Assembly (NCBI RefSeq): GCF_017573465.1
Contig: NZ_JAGEPF010000021.1
Coordinates: 1 to 64,000, forward strand
Origin: Actinomadura violacea
GTDB taxonomy: Bacteria; Actinomycetota; Actinomycetes; Streptosporangiales; Streptosporangiaceae
Direction of reading: 5' to 3'
Length of the DNA: 64,000 nucleotides
The translations under genes and the position numbers were made by a program. Below, in pieces: positions 17,425 to 25,172 of the stretch. Numbering within the stretch: the first letter of the stretch is position 1; every line of letters begins with the position of its first letter. The notes under the pieces are model-generated. The model was not told the DNA's origin and made no database searches. It worked only from the letters and a program-made list of their open reading frames with translations.

Positions 17425-20415
17425 GTGCACACCACCCGCCCCACCCCCCGTTTCCCCGCCCGGCGCCGCCGGGCCCTGTCGCTGGCCGTGGCCGCCGTGA
17501 TCGCGGCCCCGGCCGCCTGGACGGCGGTCCCCGCCGCCTCGGCCGCCGAGACCTACCCGTTCCGCGATCCGCGGCTGTCGGTCGACGCCCGCGTCAAGGA
17601 CCTGCTCGGGCGGCTCACCACCGACGAGAAGGTCTCCCTGCTGCACCAGTACGAGCCGGCGATCCCGCGCCTCGGGATCAAGCGGTTCAAGACCGGCACC
17701 GAGGCGCTGCACGGCGTCGCGTGGTCCACCGACATCAACGCGTCCGGCGCCGTCCGGACCGCGCGGGGCACGGTGTTCCCGCAGTCGGTCGGCCTCGGCG
17801 CCACCTGGGACCCGGCGCTGATGAAGCAGATCGGCTCCGCGGTCGGCGACGAGGCCCGCGGCTACAACACCATCGACCCGGACGTGTGGGGCCTGCAGCT
17901 GTGGGCGCCCGTCGTCAACCTGCTGCGCGACCCGCGCTGGGGCCGCAACGAGGAGGGCTACTCCGAGGACCCCCTCCTCACCGGCCTGCTCGCCACCGCC
18001 TACGGCAAGGGCATGCAGGGCGACGACCCCGACCACCTCAAGGCCGCGCCCGTCCTCAAGCACTACCTCGCCTACAACAACGAGATCCGCCGCGACCAGA
18101 CGTCGTCCAGCGTGCGGCCGCGCGTGCTGAAGGAGTACGACGAGGTCCCGTTCAAGCTGCCGCTTCAGCAGGACGCGGCGACCGGTCTGATGACCTCCTA
18201 CAACCTGGTCAACGGACGCCCGGCGACGGCGTCGCCGCTGGTCAACGACGCACGCAAGTGGAGCAGCAAGACCCTGCTCAACGTCACCGACGCGGGCGCG
18301 CCCAACAACCTCGTCGGCTCCGAGCAGTACTACCCGGACCTGCCCACCGGCGACGCCGCCACCATCAAGGCCGGCGTCGACAGCTTCACCACCGACGACA
18401 CGAACTCCTCGATCACCGTCAACGCGGTCAAGACGGCCCTGTCCAAGGGCCTGCTCAGCGAGGCCGACCTCGACCGCGCGGTCGGGGACATCCTCAGCGT
18501 GCGCGTCCGGCTCGGCGAGTTCGACCCGGGCGGCGGGAAGTACGGGAAGATCACCAAGGACGTCATCGACAGCCCCGCCCACCGCGCCCTCGAACGCAAG
18601 GCCGCGACCGAGCAGATGGTGCTGCTGAAGAACCAGAACAAGGCGCTGCCGCTGTCGTCCGGCAAGAAGGTCGCCGTCGTCGGCCCGCTCTCCAACACCC
18701 TCTACACCGACTGGTACTCCGGCTCGCTGCCGTACAAGGTGACGCCGCTGGACGGCATCAAGGCCAAGGCCGGCGCCGCCAACGTCGCGTCCAGCGAGGG
18801 CGTCGACCGCATCGCCCTCAAGGACGTGAAGACCGGCAAGTACGTGGCGGGCGGGACGACCGCCGCCGGTGCCGTCCTCAAGACGGGCCCGACCACCGCC
18901 GACGCCTCCACCCAGTTCGACGTGTTCGACTGGGGCCAGGGCGTCGTCACCCTGCGCAGCGCCGCCAACGGCAAGACCGTCGGCATCCACTCCGGCAACA
19001 CCTTCGCTAACGACCAGGACCAGCCGAACGGCTGGTTCGTGCAGCAGATGTTCAAGCTGGAGAAGCAGGGCGACGGCAACTACCTCCTCCGCTACGCCGG
19101 CTACGAGAAGGCCTACGACTGGGCCGACCCGACCAAGATCTACGTGAAGGTCCAGGGCGACGGCACGCTCGTCCTCACCACCAAGGACGACGCCAGCGCG
19201 TTCGCCAAGGACGTCGTCAGCAGCGGCGTCGACTCCGCCGTCAAGGCCGCGGCCGGCGCCGACACCGCCGTCGTCGTGGTCGGCAGCATGCCGTTCATCA
19301 ACGGCCGCGAGGACCACGACCGCACCACGACGGCCCTCGCCGAAGGCCAGGAAGAGCTCATCAGGGCCGTCCGCAAGGCCAACCCGAACACGGTCGTCGT
19401 CGTGGAGAACAGCTACCCGACGACCCTCACCTGGGAGCAGGCGAACGTCCCGGCCGTCCTGTGGACGAGCCACGCCGGCGCCGAGACCGGCAACGCCCTC
19501 GCCTCCGTCCTGTTCGGCGACGAGAGCCCGTCCGGGAGGCTGCCGCAGACCTGGTACGCCTCCGAGAGCGACCTTCCCGACATCCTCGACTACGACATCA
19601 TCAAGTCCGACCGCACCTACCTCTACTACAAGGGCAAGCCGCTCTACCCGTTCGGCTACGGCCTCACCTACACGACGTTCCGCTACGGCAAGCCGAAGCT
19701 CAGCAGCCACTCGCTGGCCGGCGGCAGGACGCTGACCGTCACCGTCCCGGTCACCAACACCGGCAAGCGGGCCGCGGACGAGGTCGTCCAGCTCTACACG
19801 CACCAGCGGACGTCCCGCGTGAAGCAGCCCGTCGAGCAACTGCGCGCCTTCCAGAAGGTCCACCTGGCGCCCGGCAAGACCGCCTCGGTCACGCTCCACG
19901 TGAAGGCGTCCGACCTCGCGACCTGGGACGTCACCCGCAACAAGTGGACGCTGGAGACGTCCAAGCAGGACGTCCTCATCGGCTCCTCGTCGACCGACAT
20001 CCGGCAGCGCACAACGGTCGAGGTCCACGGCGAGCGCATCCCCGCCCGCGACCTGACGCACCCGACCCGCGCCGCCGACTTCGACGACCAGAACGCCGTC
20101 CAGCTCGTCGACGAGTCCAAGGCCGCGGGCGACGCGGTCGCCGGCTCCGCGAACTCGTGGATCGCCTTCAAGGACTCCGCCCTGAAGAACGGCACCCTCA
20201 CCCTCCGCGCGGCCAAGGAGTCCGCCGGGAACGCGACGGTCCAGGTGCACCTGGACAGCCCGACCGGCCCTCTCGCCGCGACGCTCGCCGTCCCGTCCAC
20301 CGGCGACAAGTACGCCTACAAGGACGTGGCGGCCGCCCTGCACGCCACCGGCCGCCACGACCTCTACCTCGTCTTCACCGGCGAGGCCCGCCTGTCCACC
20401 CTCACCCTCCGCTGA
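17425..20415 (+). CDS. Secreted multidomain beta-glucosidase/xylosidase, glycoside hydrolase family 3
   Basis: The 996-residue protein has a signal peptide (basic MHTTRPTPRFPARRRR, hydrophobic stretch, ASA cleavage near residue 40). The GH3 N-domain follows with the LKHY pair (Lys212-His213) and the likely nucleophile Asp289 in NVTDAGAP. The GH3 C-domain is split by an inserted beta-trefoil resembling fascin-like modules (about residues 457-592, GKYVAGG, GKTVGIHSGN, YLLRYAG). A fibronectin III-like domain (TVTVPVTNTGKRAADEVVQLY) and a CBM6-like C-terminus (about 890-996) complete it. The GTG at 17425 follows AGAGGAGAA. It would act outside the cell and feed the importer encoded upstream. Beta-xylosidase activity is equally possible. 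Confidence 0.88.
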   Translation: MHTTRPTPRFPARRRRALSLAVAAVIAAPAAWTAVPAASAAETYPFRDPRLSVDARVKDLLGRLTTDEKVSLLHQYEPAIPRLGIKRFKTGTEALHGVAWSTDINASGAVRTARGTVFPQSVGLGATWDPALMKQIGSAVGDEARGYNTIDPDVWGLQLWAPVVNLLRDPRWGRNEEGYSEDPLLTGLLATAYGKGMQGDDPDHLKAAPVLKHYLAYNNEIRRDQTSSSVRPRVLKEYDEVPFKLPLQQDAATGLMTSYNLVNGRPATASPLVNDARKWSSKTLLNVTDAGAPNNLVGSEQYYPDLPTGDAATIKAGVDSFTTDDTNSSITVNAVKTALSKGLLSEADLDRAVGDILSVRVRLGEFDPGGGKYGKITKDVIDSPAHRALERKAATEQMVLLKNQNKALPLSSGKKVAVVGPLSNTLYTDWYSGSLPYKVTPLDGIKAKAGAANVASSEGVDRIALKDVKTGKYVAGGTTAAGAVLKTGPTTADASTQFDVFDWGQGVVTLRSAANGKTVGIHSGNTFANDQDQPNGWFVQQMFKLEKQGDGNYLLRYAGYEKAYDWADPTKIYVKVQGDGTLVLTTKDDASAFAKDVVSSGVDSAVKAAAGADTAVVVVGSMPFINGREDHDRTTTALAEGQEELIRAVRKANPNTVVVVENSYPTTLTWEQANVPAVLWTSHAGAETGNALASVLFGDESPSGRLPQTWYASESDLPDILDYDIIKSDRTYLYYKGKPLYPFGYGLTYTTFRYGKPKLSSHSLAGGRTLTVTVPVTNTGKRAADEVVQLYTHQRTSRVKQPVEQLRAFQKVHLAPGKTASVTLHVKASDLATWDVTRNKWTLETSKQDVLIGSSSTDIRQRTTVEVHGERIPARDLTHPTRAADFDDQNAVQLVDESKAAGDAVAGSANSWIAFKDSALKNGTLTLRAAKESAGNATVQVHLDSPTGPLAATLAVPSTGDKYAYKDVAAALHATGRHDLYLVFTGEARLSTLTLR

Positions 20416-20421
20416 GAACCC

Positions 20422-20452
20422 GGCCCCGCCCCGGCCCGTCCGGGGCGGGGCC
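20422..20452 (+). terminator. Hairpin terminator after the GH3 gene
   Basis: GGCCCCGCCCCGG and its exact complement form a 13-bp stem around the loop CCCGT, seven bases after the GH3 stop. There is no U-tract, as is common in high-GC actinomycetes. Confidence 0.7.
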
Positions 20453-20483
20453 TGTCATGTGGCGGGGAGGGCTTGCGCCCTGA

Positions 20484-20520
20484 GGTTAATTGCATTAACT
20501 TGAAGTTAATGAGATTAACC
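20484..20520. promoter_or_regulatory. Long AT-rich inverted repeat, probable TetR operator
   Basis: A nested palindrome centred at 20502 has outer arms GGTTAAT/ATTAACC and inner arms ATTAACTT/AAGTTAAT around a single G. It ends 18 bases before the ATG of the membrane-protein gene and stands out by its low GC content. The TetR gene two steps downstream (21172) is the likely binder. Confidence 0.65.
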
Positions 20521-20538
20521 GAGCAAGGGGAGAGTGAC

Positions 20539-21168
20539 ATGGCCTCCATCACCGCCGCGCCGCGCACGGGACTGCTGAGCGTTCCCGCCCTCGCCGGAGC
20601 CGGGTTCCTGGTCTCGTGGGCGGCCGGGCTGTCGGTTCCGGTGCCTGCGCCCGGGTTCGGCGCGAGCGGGAGCGAGATCGTCCGCGAGTGTGCCGGGCAC
20701 GGAGGCGCGCTGGTGGCGCAGTTCCTGCTCACCGAAGGGCTGCCCGCGATCGCGCTCGCGCTCGTCCCGCTCGCCATCGGACGGGCGGCACGGTGGTCGC
20801 GCGCCGGGCGGATCGCGGCGGGCGCCGGGCTGGTCGCGGCGGTCATCTCGCTGGTCCAGTTCGCGATCGGGCTGGGGCTGGTCGCCACGTCGTCGCCGGG
20901 AACCGCGCACGCCCTGCTGGAGGCGCTCAACCGCGCGGACGGCGTCAAGATGTTCTTCCTCGCCGCGGTCGGGGCCGCGGGCGCGCTGGCCGGGGTGCTT
21001 CCGCGGTGGCTGAGGTACGCCGGGTTCGCGTTGGCCGTGGCCATCGCCGGTTCGGGGATCGGGTACGCGCTGCTGCTCAGCGGTATGGCTACCCTGGCGT
21101 ACGTGTCGCTGCCCCTGCTGATCCTCTTCGTCGCCGGCTCCGGTATCGCCCTCGGACGGAGGGCCTAG
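20539..21168 (+). CDS. Small multi-pass membrane protein (DUF4386-like)
   Basis: The 209-residue protein has about six hydrophobic helices and resembles DUF4386-type membrane proteins (LTEGLPAIALALVPLAIGRAA; GAAGALAGVLPRWLRYAGFALA). No catalytic motif is visible and its function is unknown. The ATG at 20539 follows AAGGGGAGAG. The gene is followed after three bases by a TetR gene and preceded by a strong palindrome, so the two probably form an autoregulated pair. Such pairs often respond to a small hydrophobic compound, but nothing here shows the ligand. Confidence 0.7.
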   Translation: MASITAAPRTGLLSVPALAGAGFLVSWAAGLSVPVPAPGFGASGSEIVRECAGHGGALVAQFLLTEGLPAIALALVPLAIGRAARWSRAGRIAAGAGLVAAVISLVQFAIGLGLVATSSPGTAHALLEALNRADGVKMFFLAAVGAAGALAGVLPRWLRYAGFALAVAIAGSGIGYALLLSGMATLAYVSLPLLILFVAGSGIALGRRA

Positions 21169-21171
21169 GGG

Positions 21172-21726
21172 ATGCCGCGCGCGGGACTGACGCCGGCACG
21201 GGTCGTCGAGGCGGCCGCGGACGTCGCGGACGAGGCGGGCCTCGAAAGGCTCACCCTCGCCGCGGTCGCGAAGCGGTGCGGGGTGTCGCTGCCCGGGCTG
21301 TACAAGCACGTCGACGGGCTGGACGCCGTCAAGCGCGGCATCGCGATGCTGGCCGTGGAGGAGATGACGGTGCGGCTCGCGGCGGCCGTCGCGGGCGTCA
21401 CCGGGCGGGAGGCGCTCGCGGAGCTGTCGGGCGCGTACCGCGCCTACGCCGCCGCGCATCCCGGCCGGTACGCCGCGAGCGTGCGGGCGCCGGCGCCCGG
21501 CGACGCGGAGCACGACGCGGTCTCCGACCGGGCGATCGCGGTCATCGCGGCCGCGTTCAAGGGCTACCGGCTGGAGGGCGGCGACCTGGTCCACGCGATC
21601 CGGATGTGGCGGATCGCGTGCCACGGGTTCGCGTCGCTCGAGCGCGACGCGGCCTTCGGCCGCCCCGAGTCGCTGGACGAGACCTTCGCCCGCCTGATCG
21701 ACGCCCTCGACGCCTCCTTCGTCTAA
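21172..21726 (+). CDS. TetR family transcriptional regulator (WHG-domain type)
   Basis: The 184-residue protein has a TetR helix-turn-helix (LTLAAVAKRCGVSLPGLYKHVDGLDAV, about residues 27-52) and a C-terminal domain with the IRMWRIACHGFASLE segment typical of the WHG/TetR_C subfamily. It starts three bases after the membrane-protein gene, suggesting co-transcription, and probably binds the palindrome at 20484-20520. Its stop overlaps the stop of the convergent NTF2-like gene. Confidence 0.82.
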   Translation: MPRAGLTPARVVEAAADVADEAGLERLTLAAVAKRCGVSLPGLYKHVDGLDAVKRGIAMLAVEEMTVRLAAAVAGVTGREALAELSGAYRAYAAAHPGRYAASVRAPAPGDAEHDAVSDRAIAVIAAAFKGYRLEGGDLVHAIRMWRIACHGFASLERDAAFGRPESLDETFARLIDALDASFV

Positions 21727-22181
21727 CCGCGCAGGTGCTCGGGGAGAGTGTCGGGGCGGCGTAGGTGGTGGGTCACGTCGCCGACGAGTTCCAGGGTGAT
21801 GCGGCGTTCGGCGAAGCGCCACTCGCCGTCGTGGAGTTCGAAGCGGTCGTCGTAGCGGCCAGCGCAGATCGCCTGGAAGGGCAGGTCGGGGGTGGCCTGC
21901 ATGACCGTGAAGTACGACCTGGCCGTGGCGGCCGGGCCGTCCAGCTCGATGGCGACGTTCGTGGTGACGTGCTTGGTGCGGGGCGTGCCGTCGTCGTAGA
22001 CGATGATCGTCTTCTCGAACATCCGCGCCACCGCGCCGCCGGTCAGGGCGCCGCCGCTGCCGGCGAACTCGCCGTGCGCGAACAGCGCGGCGATCGCCGC
22101 GAAGTCGCCGCGGTCGACGGCCTCGGCGTAGGCGAAGATCAGGTTCCGGACGGCCTGGTCGGCCGGGAGGGCGTCGGGCAT
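21723..22181 (-). CDS. NTF2-like / SnoaL-like domain protein
   Basis: This 152-residue protein has the cone-shaped NTF2-like fold signature: an N-terminal helix with DQAVRNLIFAYAEAVDRGDFAAIAALF and beta strands ending DGEWRFAERRITLEL. Proteins of this type include polyketide cyclases, hydroxysteroid isomerase-like enzymes and simple binding proteins, so the substrate cannot be named. The ATG at 22181 is preceded by AGGAG; an in-frame start further upstream has no ribosome binding site. The gene is convergent with the TetR gene and has no clear operon partner. Confidence 0.75.
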   Translation of the reverse strand: MPDALPADQAVRNLIFAYAEAVDRGDFAAIAALFAHGEFAGSGGALTGGAVARMFEKTIIVYDDGTPRTKHVTTNVAIELDGPAATARSYFTVMQATPDLPFQAICAGRYDDRFELHDGEWRFAERRITLELVGDVTHHLRRPDTLPEHLRG

Positions 22182-22263
22182 GCGGGGTCTCCTGACGGTG
22201 GGACGTCCGGCCATTCAAGCCGCGGCGCGGTGGGCCCCGTGGAACGGTCCCGCTCGGCGGGAC

Positions 22264-22746
22264 TCAGGAGCAGGCGCGCACGTGCAGGTCGTGGACCTCG
22301 GCCTCCAGCGCGGGGACGGGCCCGTCCACCCGGATGCCGGGCACCACGTCCTGGATCGGGATCGCGCTGACCGGCGACGGCGGCACGCCCAGCGCCGCCC
22401 GCCACGCCCCCACCTGCGCGGACGAGTGGACGTAGACGATGCGGCCGAGGCCGACCCAGCCGTGCGCGGCCGAGCACATCGGGCAGTGCTCGCCGGAGGT
22501 GTAGACGACGGCGGCGGCGCGCTCGTCCGGCGCCATGTTCCCGGCGGCCCAGCGCGCGACCTCGAACTCGGGGTGCCGGGTCTGGTCGCCGCCGGCGGTG
22601 CGGTTGCGATCCTCGAACAGGACCTCCCCGGACGCCGAGACCAGCACGGTGCCGAACGGCTCGTCCCCGCCGTCCAGCGCCTCGGCGGCCAGCGCGACGG
22701 CGCGCCGCAGGTGGGCCAGCTCTTCTTCGGTCGGTTCGTACCCCAT
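22264..22746 (-). CDS. Cytidine/guanine deaminase-like zinc enzyme
   Basis: The 160-residue protein has the nucleoside-deaminase zinc motifs in a modified form: HPEFEVARWA, where the usual HAE reads HPE, and SGEHCPMCSAAH, giving the PCxxC-like cysteine pair (here CPMC). The FGTVLVSASGEVLFEDRN segment is typical of the guanine deaminase/TadA-like branch. Substitution of Ala by Pro in HAE is unusual but seen in some family members. The ATG at 22746 follows GAGACGAGGACC; in-frame ATGs at 22770 and 22785 are alternatives. Substrate unknown: guanine, cytosine or a related base. Confidence 0.75.
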   Translation of the reverse strand: MGYEPTEEELAHLRRAVALAAEALDGGDEPFGTVLVSASGEVLFEDRNRTAGGDQTRHPEFEVARWAAGNMAPDERAAAVVYTSGEHCPMCSAAHGWVGLGRIVYVHSSAQVGAWRAALGVPPSPVSAIPIQDVVPGIRVDGPVPALEAEVHDLHVRACS

Positions 22747-22807
22747 GGTCCTCGTCTCCGCGCCGGTCATGCCGAAGACGATCATACGCCGGGCGGCGCG
22801 GCTCCGG

Positions 22808-23305
22808 TCAGCCCGCCGCGGCCGGCGGCGGGCCGAGGATCTCGATGCGGTGCCGGGCGGCGGCGTGCCCGAGGGCGGCCGGGTCGAGCGGCGCGGGGTC
22901 GGGGAGCCGGTGCTCCGCGGCGGGCTCGCCGACCTCGGCCGCGAAGTCCTCGAAGCCGGACGGGGTGGTGATCTGCAGGGCGCGCAGCGGCTCGCCGGGA
23001 CCGACGGCGAAGGTGTGCGGCAGGCCCGCGGGCAGGTGAACGAAGTCGCCGGGGCCGGCGGCGAGGACGTCGCCGTCGCAGTGGAAGCGGACCATGCCGG
23101 ACAGGACGTAGAACAGCTCGTCCTCGACGAGGTGCCGGTGGAGCGGCGGGGCGAAGCCGGGCGGGTTGAGGAACTCGGCGACGGTGAGCCTGCCGTGGGT
23201 CTCGGCTCCCGCCGCCTTGACGGTGACGAGGTTCCCGAGGAACCACAGCGCGTCGCCCTCGCCCTGGTGGCGGAGGTAGGGGCGGATCGGAGCGGTCGGG
23301 GTCAT
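22808..23305 (-). CDS. Cupin domain protein
   Basis: The 165-residue protein has a single cupin barrel, with the metal-binding motif PLHRHLVEDELFYVLSG and the second motif GPGDFVHLPAGLPHTF. This pattern resembles quercetin 2,3-dioxygenase-like and anti-sigma-like cupins, but no specific substrate can be given. The ATG at 23305 is preceded by AAAGGAGG at good spacing. The gene is divergent from a TetR regulator 57 bases away, which probably controls it through the short gap containing AGACAGCGTCT. Confidence 0.82.
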   Translation of the reverse strand: MTPTAPIRPYLRHQGEGDALWFLGNLVTVKAAGAETHGRLTVAEFLNPPGFAPPLHRHLVEDELFYVLSGMVRFHCDGDVLAAGPGDFVHLPAGLPHTFAVGPGEPLRALQITTPSGFEDFAAEVGEPAAEHRLPDPAPLDPAALGHAAARHRIEILGPPPAAAG

Positions 23306-23322
23306 GACCGCCTCCTTTGAAG

Positions 23323-23333
23323 AGACAGCGTCT
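23323..23333. promoter_or_regulatory. Short inverted repeat between cupin and TetR genes
   Basis: AGAC-AGC-GTCT is a short symmetrical site in the 57-base divergent gap. It is small enough to arise by chance, but its position suits a TetR operator. Confidence 0.3.
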
Positions 23334-23362
23334 ATTGAATATTGTGATGGTAAGTTCGAATC

Positions 23363-24037
23363 GTGAGGGACGTCAAGGGCGGCCGGACCGGCGGGGGAGA
23401 GGGCGGCGCGTCCCGGCGGCCCTACCGTTCCGCGATGCGCGAGGAGGCCGCCCGCCGCACGCGCGGCGCCGTCGTGCGGGCGGCGGCCGAGCTGTTCACC
23501 GCCCGCGGCTACGCCGCGACCTCGCTGGCCGACATCGCGGCCGCGGCGGGCGTCGCGCGGCCCACGGTGTTCGCCGCGTTCGGATCCAAGCCGGCTCTGC
23601 TGGGCCAGGTCGTCGACCAGGCCCTCGCCGGCGACGACGAGCCCGTCCCGGTGGCGCGGCGGCCGTGGTTCCGGCCCGTCTGGGACGCGGCGACGCCGGA
23701 GGAGGTCCTCGACGCGTACGCCTGCGTGTGCACCACCATCGGAGCGCGCGCCGCGGCGGTGTTCGAGGTGGTGCGCAGGGCGGCCGACGAGGGCCCGCAG
23801 GTCGCGGAGCTCTGGGACGCCCTGCGGCGCAACCGTCGGGCGGGTGCTCGCATGGTCGCCGAGCACGCCGCTTCCAAAGGCCCGTTGAAGGACGGCCTCG
23901 AACGCGCCGTCGACGTCCTCTGGGTCTTCAACGACCCGGCCCACTACGACGCCCTGGTGACGCAGTGCGGCTGGTCCGAGGCCGGCTTCACCGCCTGGCT
24001 GTCCGAACAGATGCGCCGCGGACTGCTCGCCCCCTGA
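23363..24037 (+). CDS. TetR family transcriptional regulator
   Basis: The 224-residue protein has a TetR helix-turn-helix (TSLADIAAAAGVARPTVFAAFGSKPALL, about residues 53-80) after a Gly/Arg-rich N-terminal tail. The C-terminal domain has no named subfamily that I recognise. The start is a GTG at 23363 with no obvious Shine-Dalgarno sequence; an ATG 24 codons later (MREEAARRTRG) is an alternative that would remove the disordered tail. It is divergent from the cupin gene. Confidence 0.8.
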   Translation: MRDVKGGRTGGGEGGASRRPYRSAMREEAARRTRGAVVRAAAELFTARGYAATSLADIAAAAGVARPTVFAAFGSKPALLGQVVDQALAGDDEPVPVARRPWFRPVWDAATPEEVLDAYACVCTTIGARAAAVFEVVRRAADEGPQVAELWDALRRNRRAGARMVAEHAASKGPLKDGLERAVDVLWVFNDPAHYDALVTQCGWSEAGFTAWLSEQMRRGLLAP

Positions 24038-24043
24038 GCCGCG

Positions 24044-25054
24044 TTACGCGGACTCGCGCAGGACGAGGTGCGGGCGCATGATGACGACCGGGTCGGCGAC
24101 GGCCTCGCCGCGGATCCGCGACACCAGCAGCCGCGCCATCGCCACGCCCATCTCCTCCGGCGACTGGTGCACGCTGCTGAGCGGCGGGTCGGCCAGCGGC
24201 GCGGCCGCGGAGTCGTCGAAGCCGATCACCGCGACGTCGTCGGGGACGCGGCGGCCGAGCCTGCGCAGCACCCGCAGCGTGCCGAGCGCCATCGGGTCGC
24301 TCGCCGCGAACACCGCGTCCACCGCGGGCTCGCCCGCCAGCAGCCGCTCCGCCGCGGTGATCCCGGTGGCCTCGCCGAAGTCGCCGAACGCGACGTACTC
24401 CGGCAGCCCCGCCTCGCCGAGCGCCTCCCGGTAGCCGGCGAGGCGGTCGATGCCCACCCCCATGTCCTGCGGGCCGGCGATTGTCGCGATGCGGCGCCGT
24501 CCCCCGGCGATGAGGTGCCCGACGGCCTCGCGGGCGCCGAGCCGGTTGTCGACGTCGACGTAGCTGACCGGCGACAGCCCCGGCGGGCGGCCGCCGAGCA
24601 CCGTCGGCACCCCGTTGGCCTCCAGCTTCGCGGGCAGCGGGTCCTCGGCGTGCAGCGAGGTCAGCAGGACCCCGTCCACGTGCTGGGTGGTCAGGTAGTG
24701 CTCCAGGCGCGCGTACTCGGCGGGGGAGCGGGCGAGCGCCAGCAGCAGCTGCAGCCCGGTGTCGCCGAGGCCGTTGCTGATCCCGCGGATGATCCCGGCG
24801 AAGTACGGCTCGCCGAACAGCCGCTGGTCGGACTCGGCGACCACCAGCGCGACCGTGTCGGTGCGCCGGGTGACCAGCGTGCGGGCCGCCCGGTTCGGCA
24901 CGTACCCGAGCTCGTCGATCGCTTTCAGCACGGCCTGCCGGGCCCGCTCGCTGACCCGCGGCGACCCGTTGATCACCCGGGACACCGTGCCGCGGCCGAC
25001 CCCGGCGCGCGCCGCGACCTCCTCCAGGGTCGGGCTCGTGCCCCTCTGCGTCAT
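24044..25054 (-). CDS. cebR: CebR, LacI family repressor of cellobiose/cello-oligosaccharide uptake
   Basis: The 336-residue protein begins MTQRGTSPTLEEVAARAGVG, and its helix-turn-helix (RGTVSRVINGSPRVSE) and effector domain closely match Streptomyces CebR. The ATG at 25054 is preceded by GGAGGGGG. It sits directly downstream of bglC in the order cebE-cebF-cebG-bglC-cebR, as in Streptomyces. The cognate palindrome TGGGAGCGCTCCCA occurs before cebE (29940) and again before sugar locus 1 (9274). Cellobiose or cellotriose is the expected inducer by family knowledge. Confidence 0.88.
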   Translation of the reverse strand: MTQRGTSPTLEEVAARAGVGRGTVSRVINGSPRVSERARQAVLKAIDELGYVPNRAARTLVTRRTDTVALVVAESDQRLFGEPYFAGIIRGISNGLGDTGLQLLLALARSPAEYARLEHYLTTQHVDGVLLTSLHAEDPLPAKLEANGVPTVLGGRPPGLSPVSYVDVDNRLGAREAVGHLIAGGRRRIATIAGPQDMGVGIDRLAGYREALGEAGLPEYVAFGDFGEATGITAAERLLAGEPAVDAVFAASDPMALGTLRVLRRLGRRVPDDVAVIGFDDSAAAPLADPPLSSVHQSPEEMGVAMARLLVSRIRGEAVADPVVIMRPHLVLRESA

Positions 25055-25172
25055 CAGGCCCCCTCCGTTCCGTGCCGTCCCGCCGTCCCGCCCCGCCGGG
25101 CCGGCCGCCCCCGGGCGCACCGGCCCGGGGGACGGCGCGACCGTCCGTCCCCCGGGCGGTGCCGATCCGCCG

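Noticed and set aside
17302-20358. 1018-residue open frame antisense to the GH3 gene
   Set aside because: The sense frame encodes a complete secreted GH3 with motifs; the antisense frame is a by-product of high GC.
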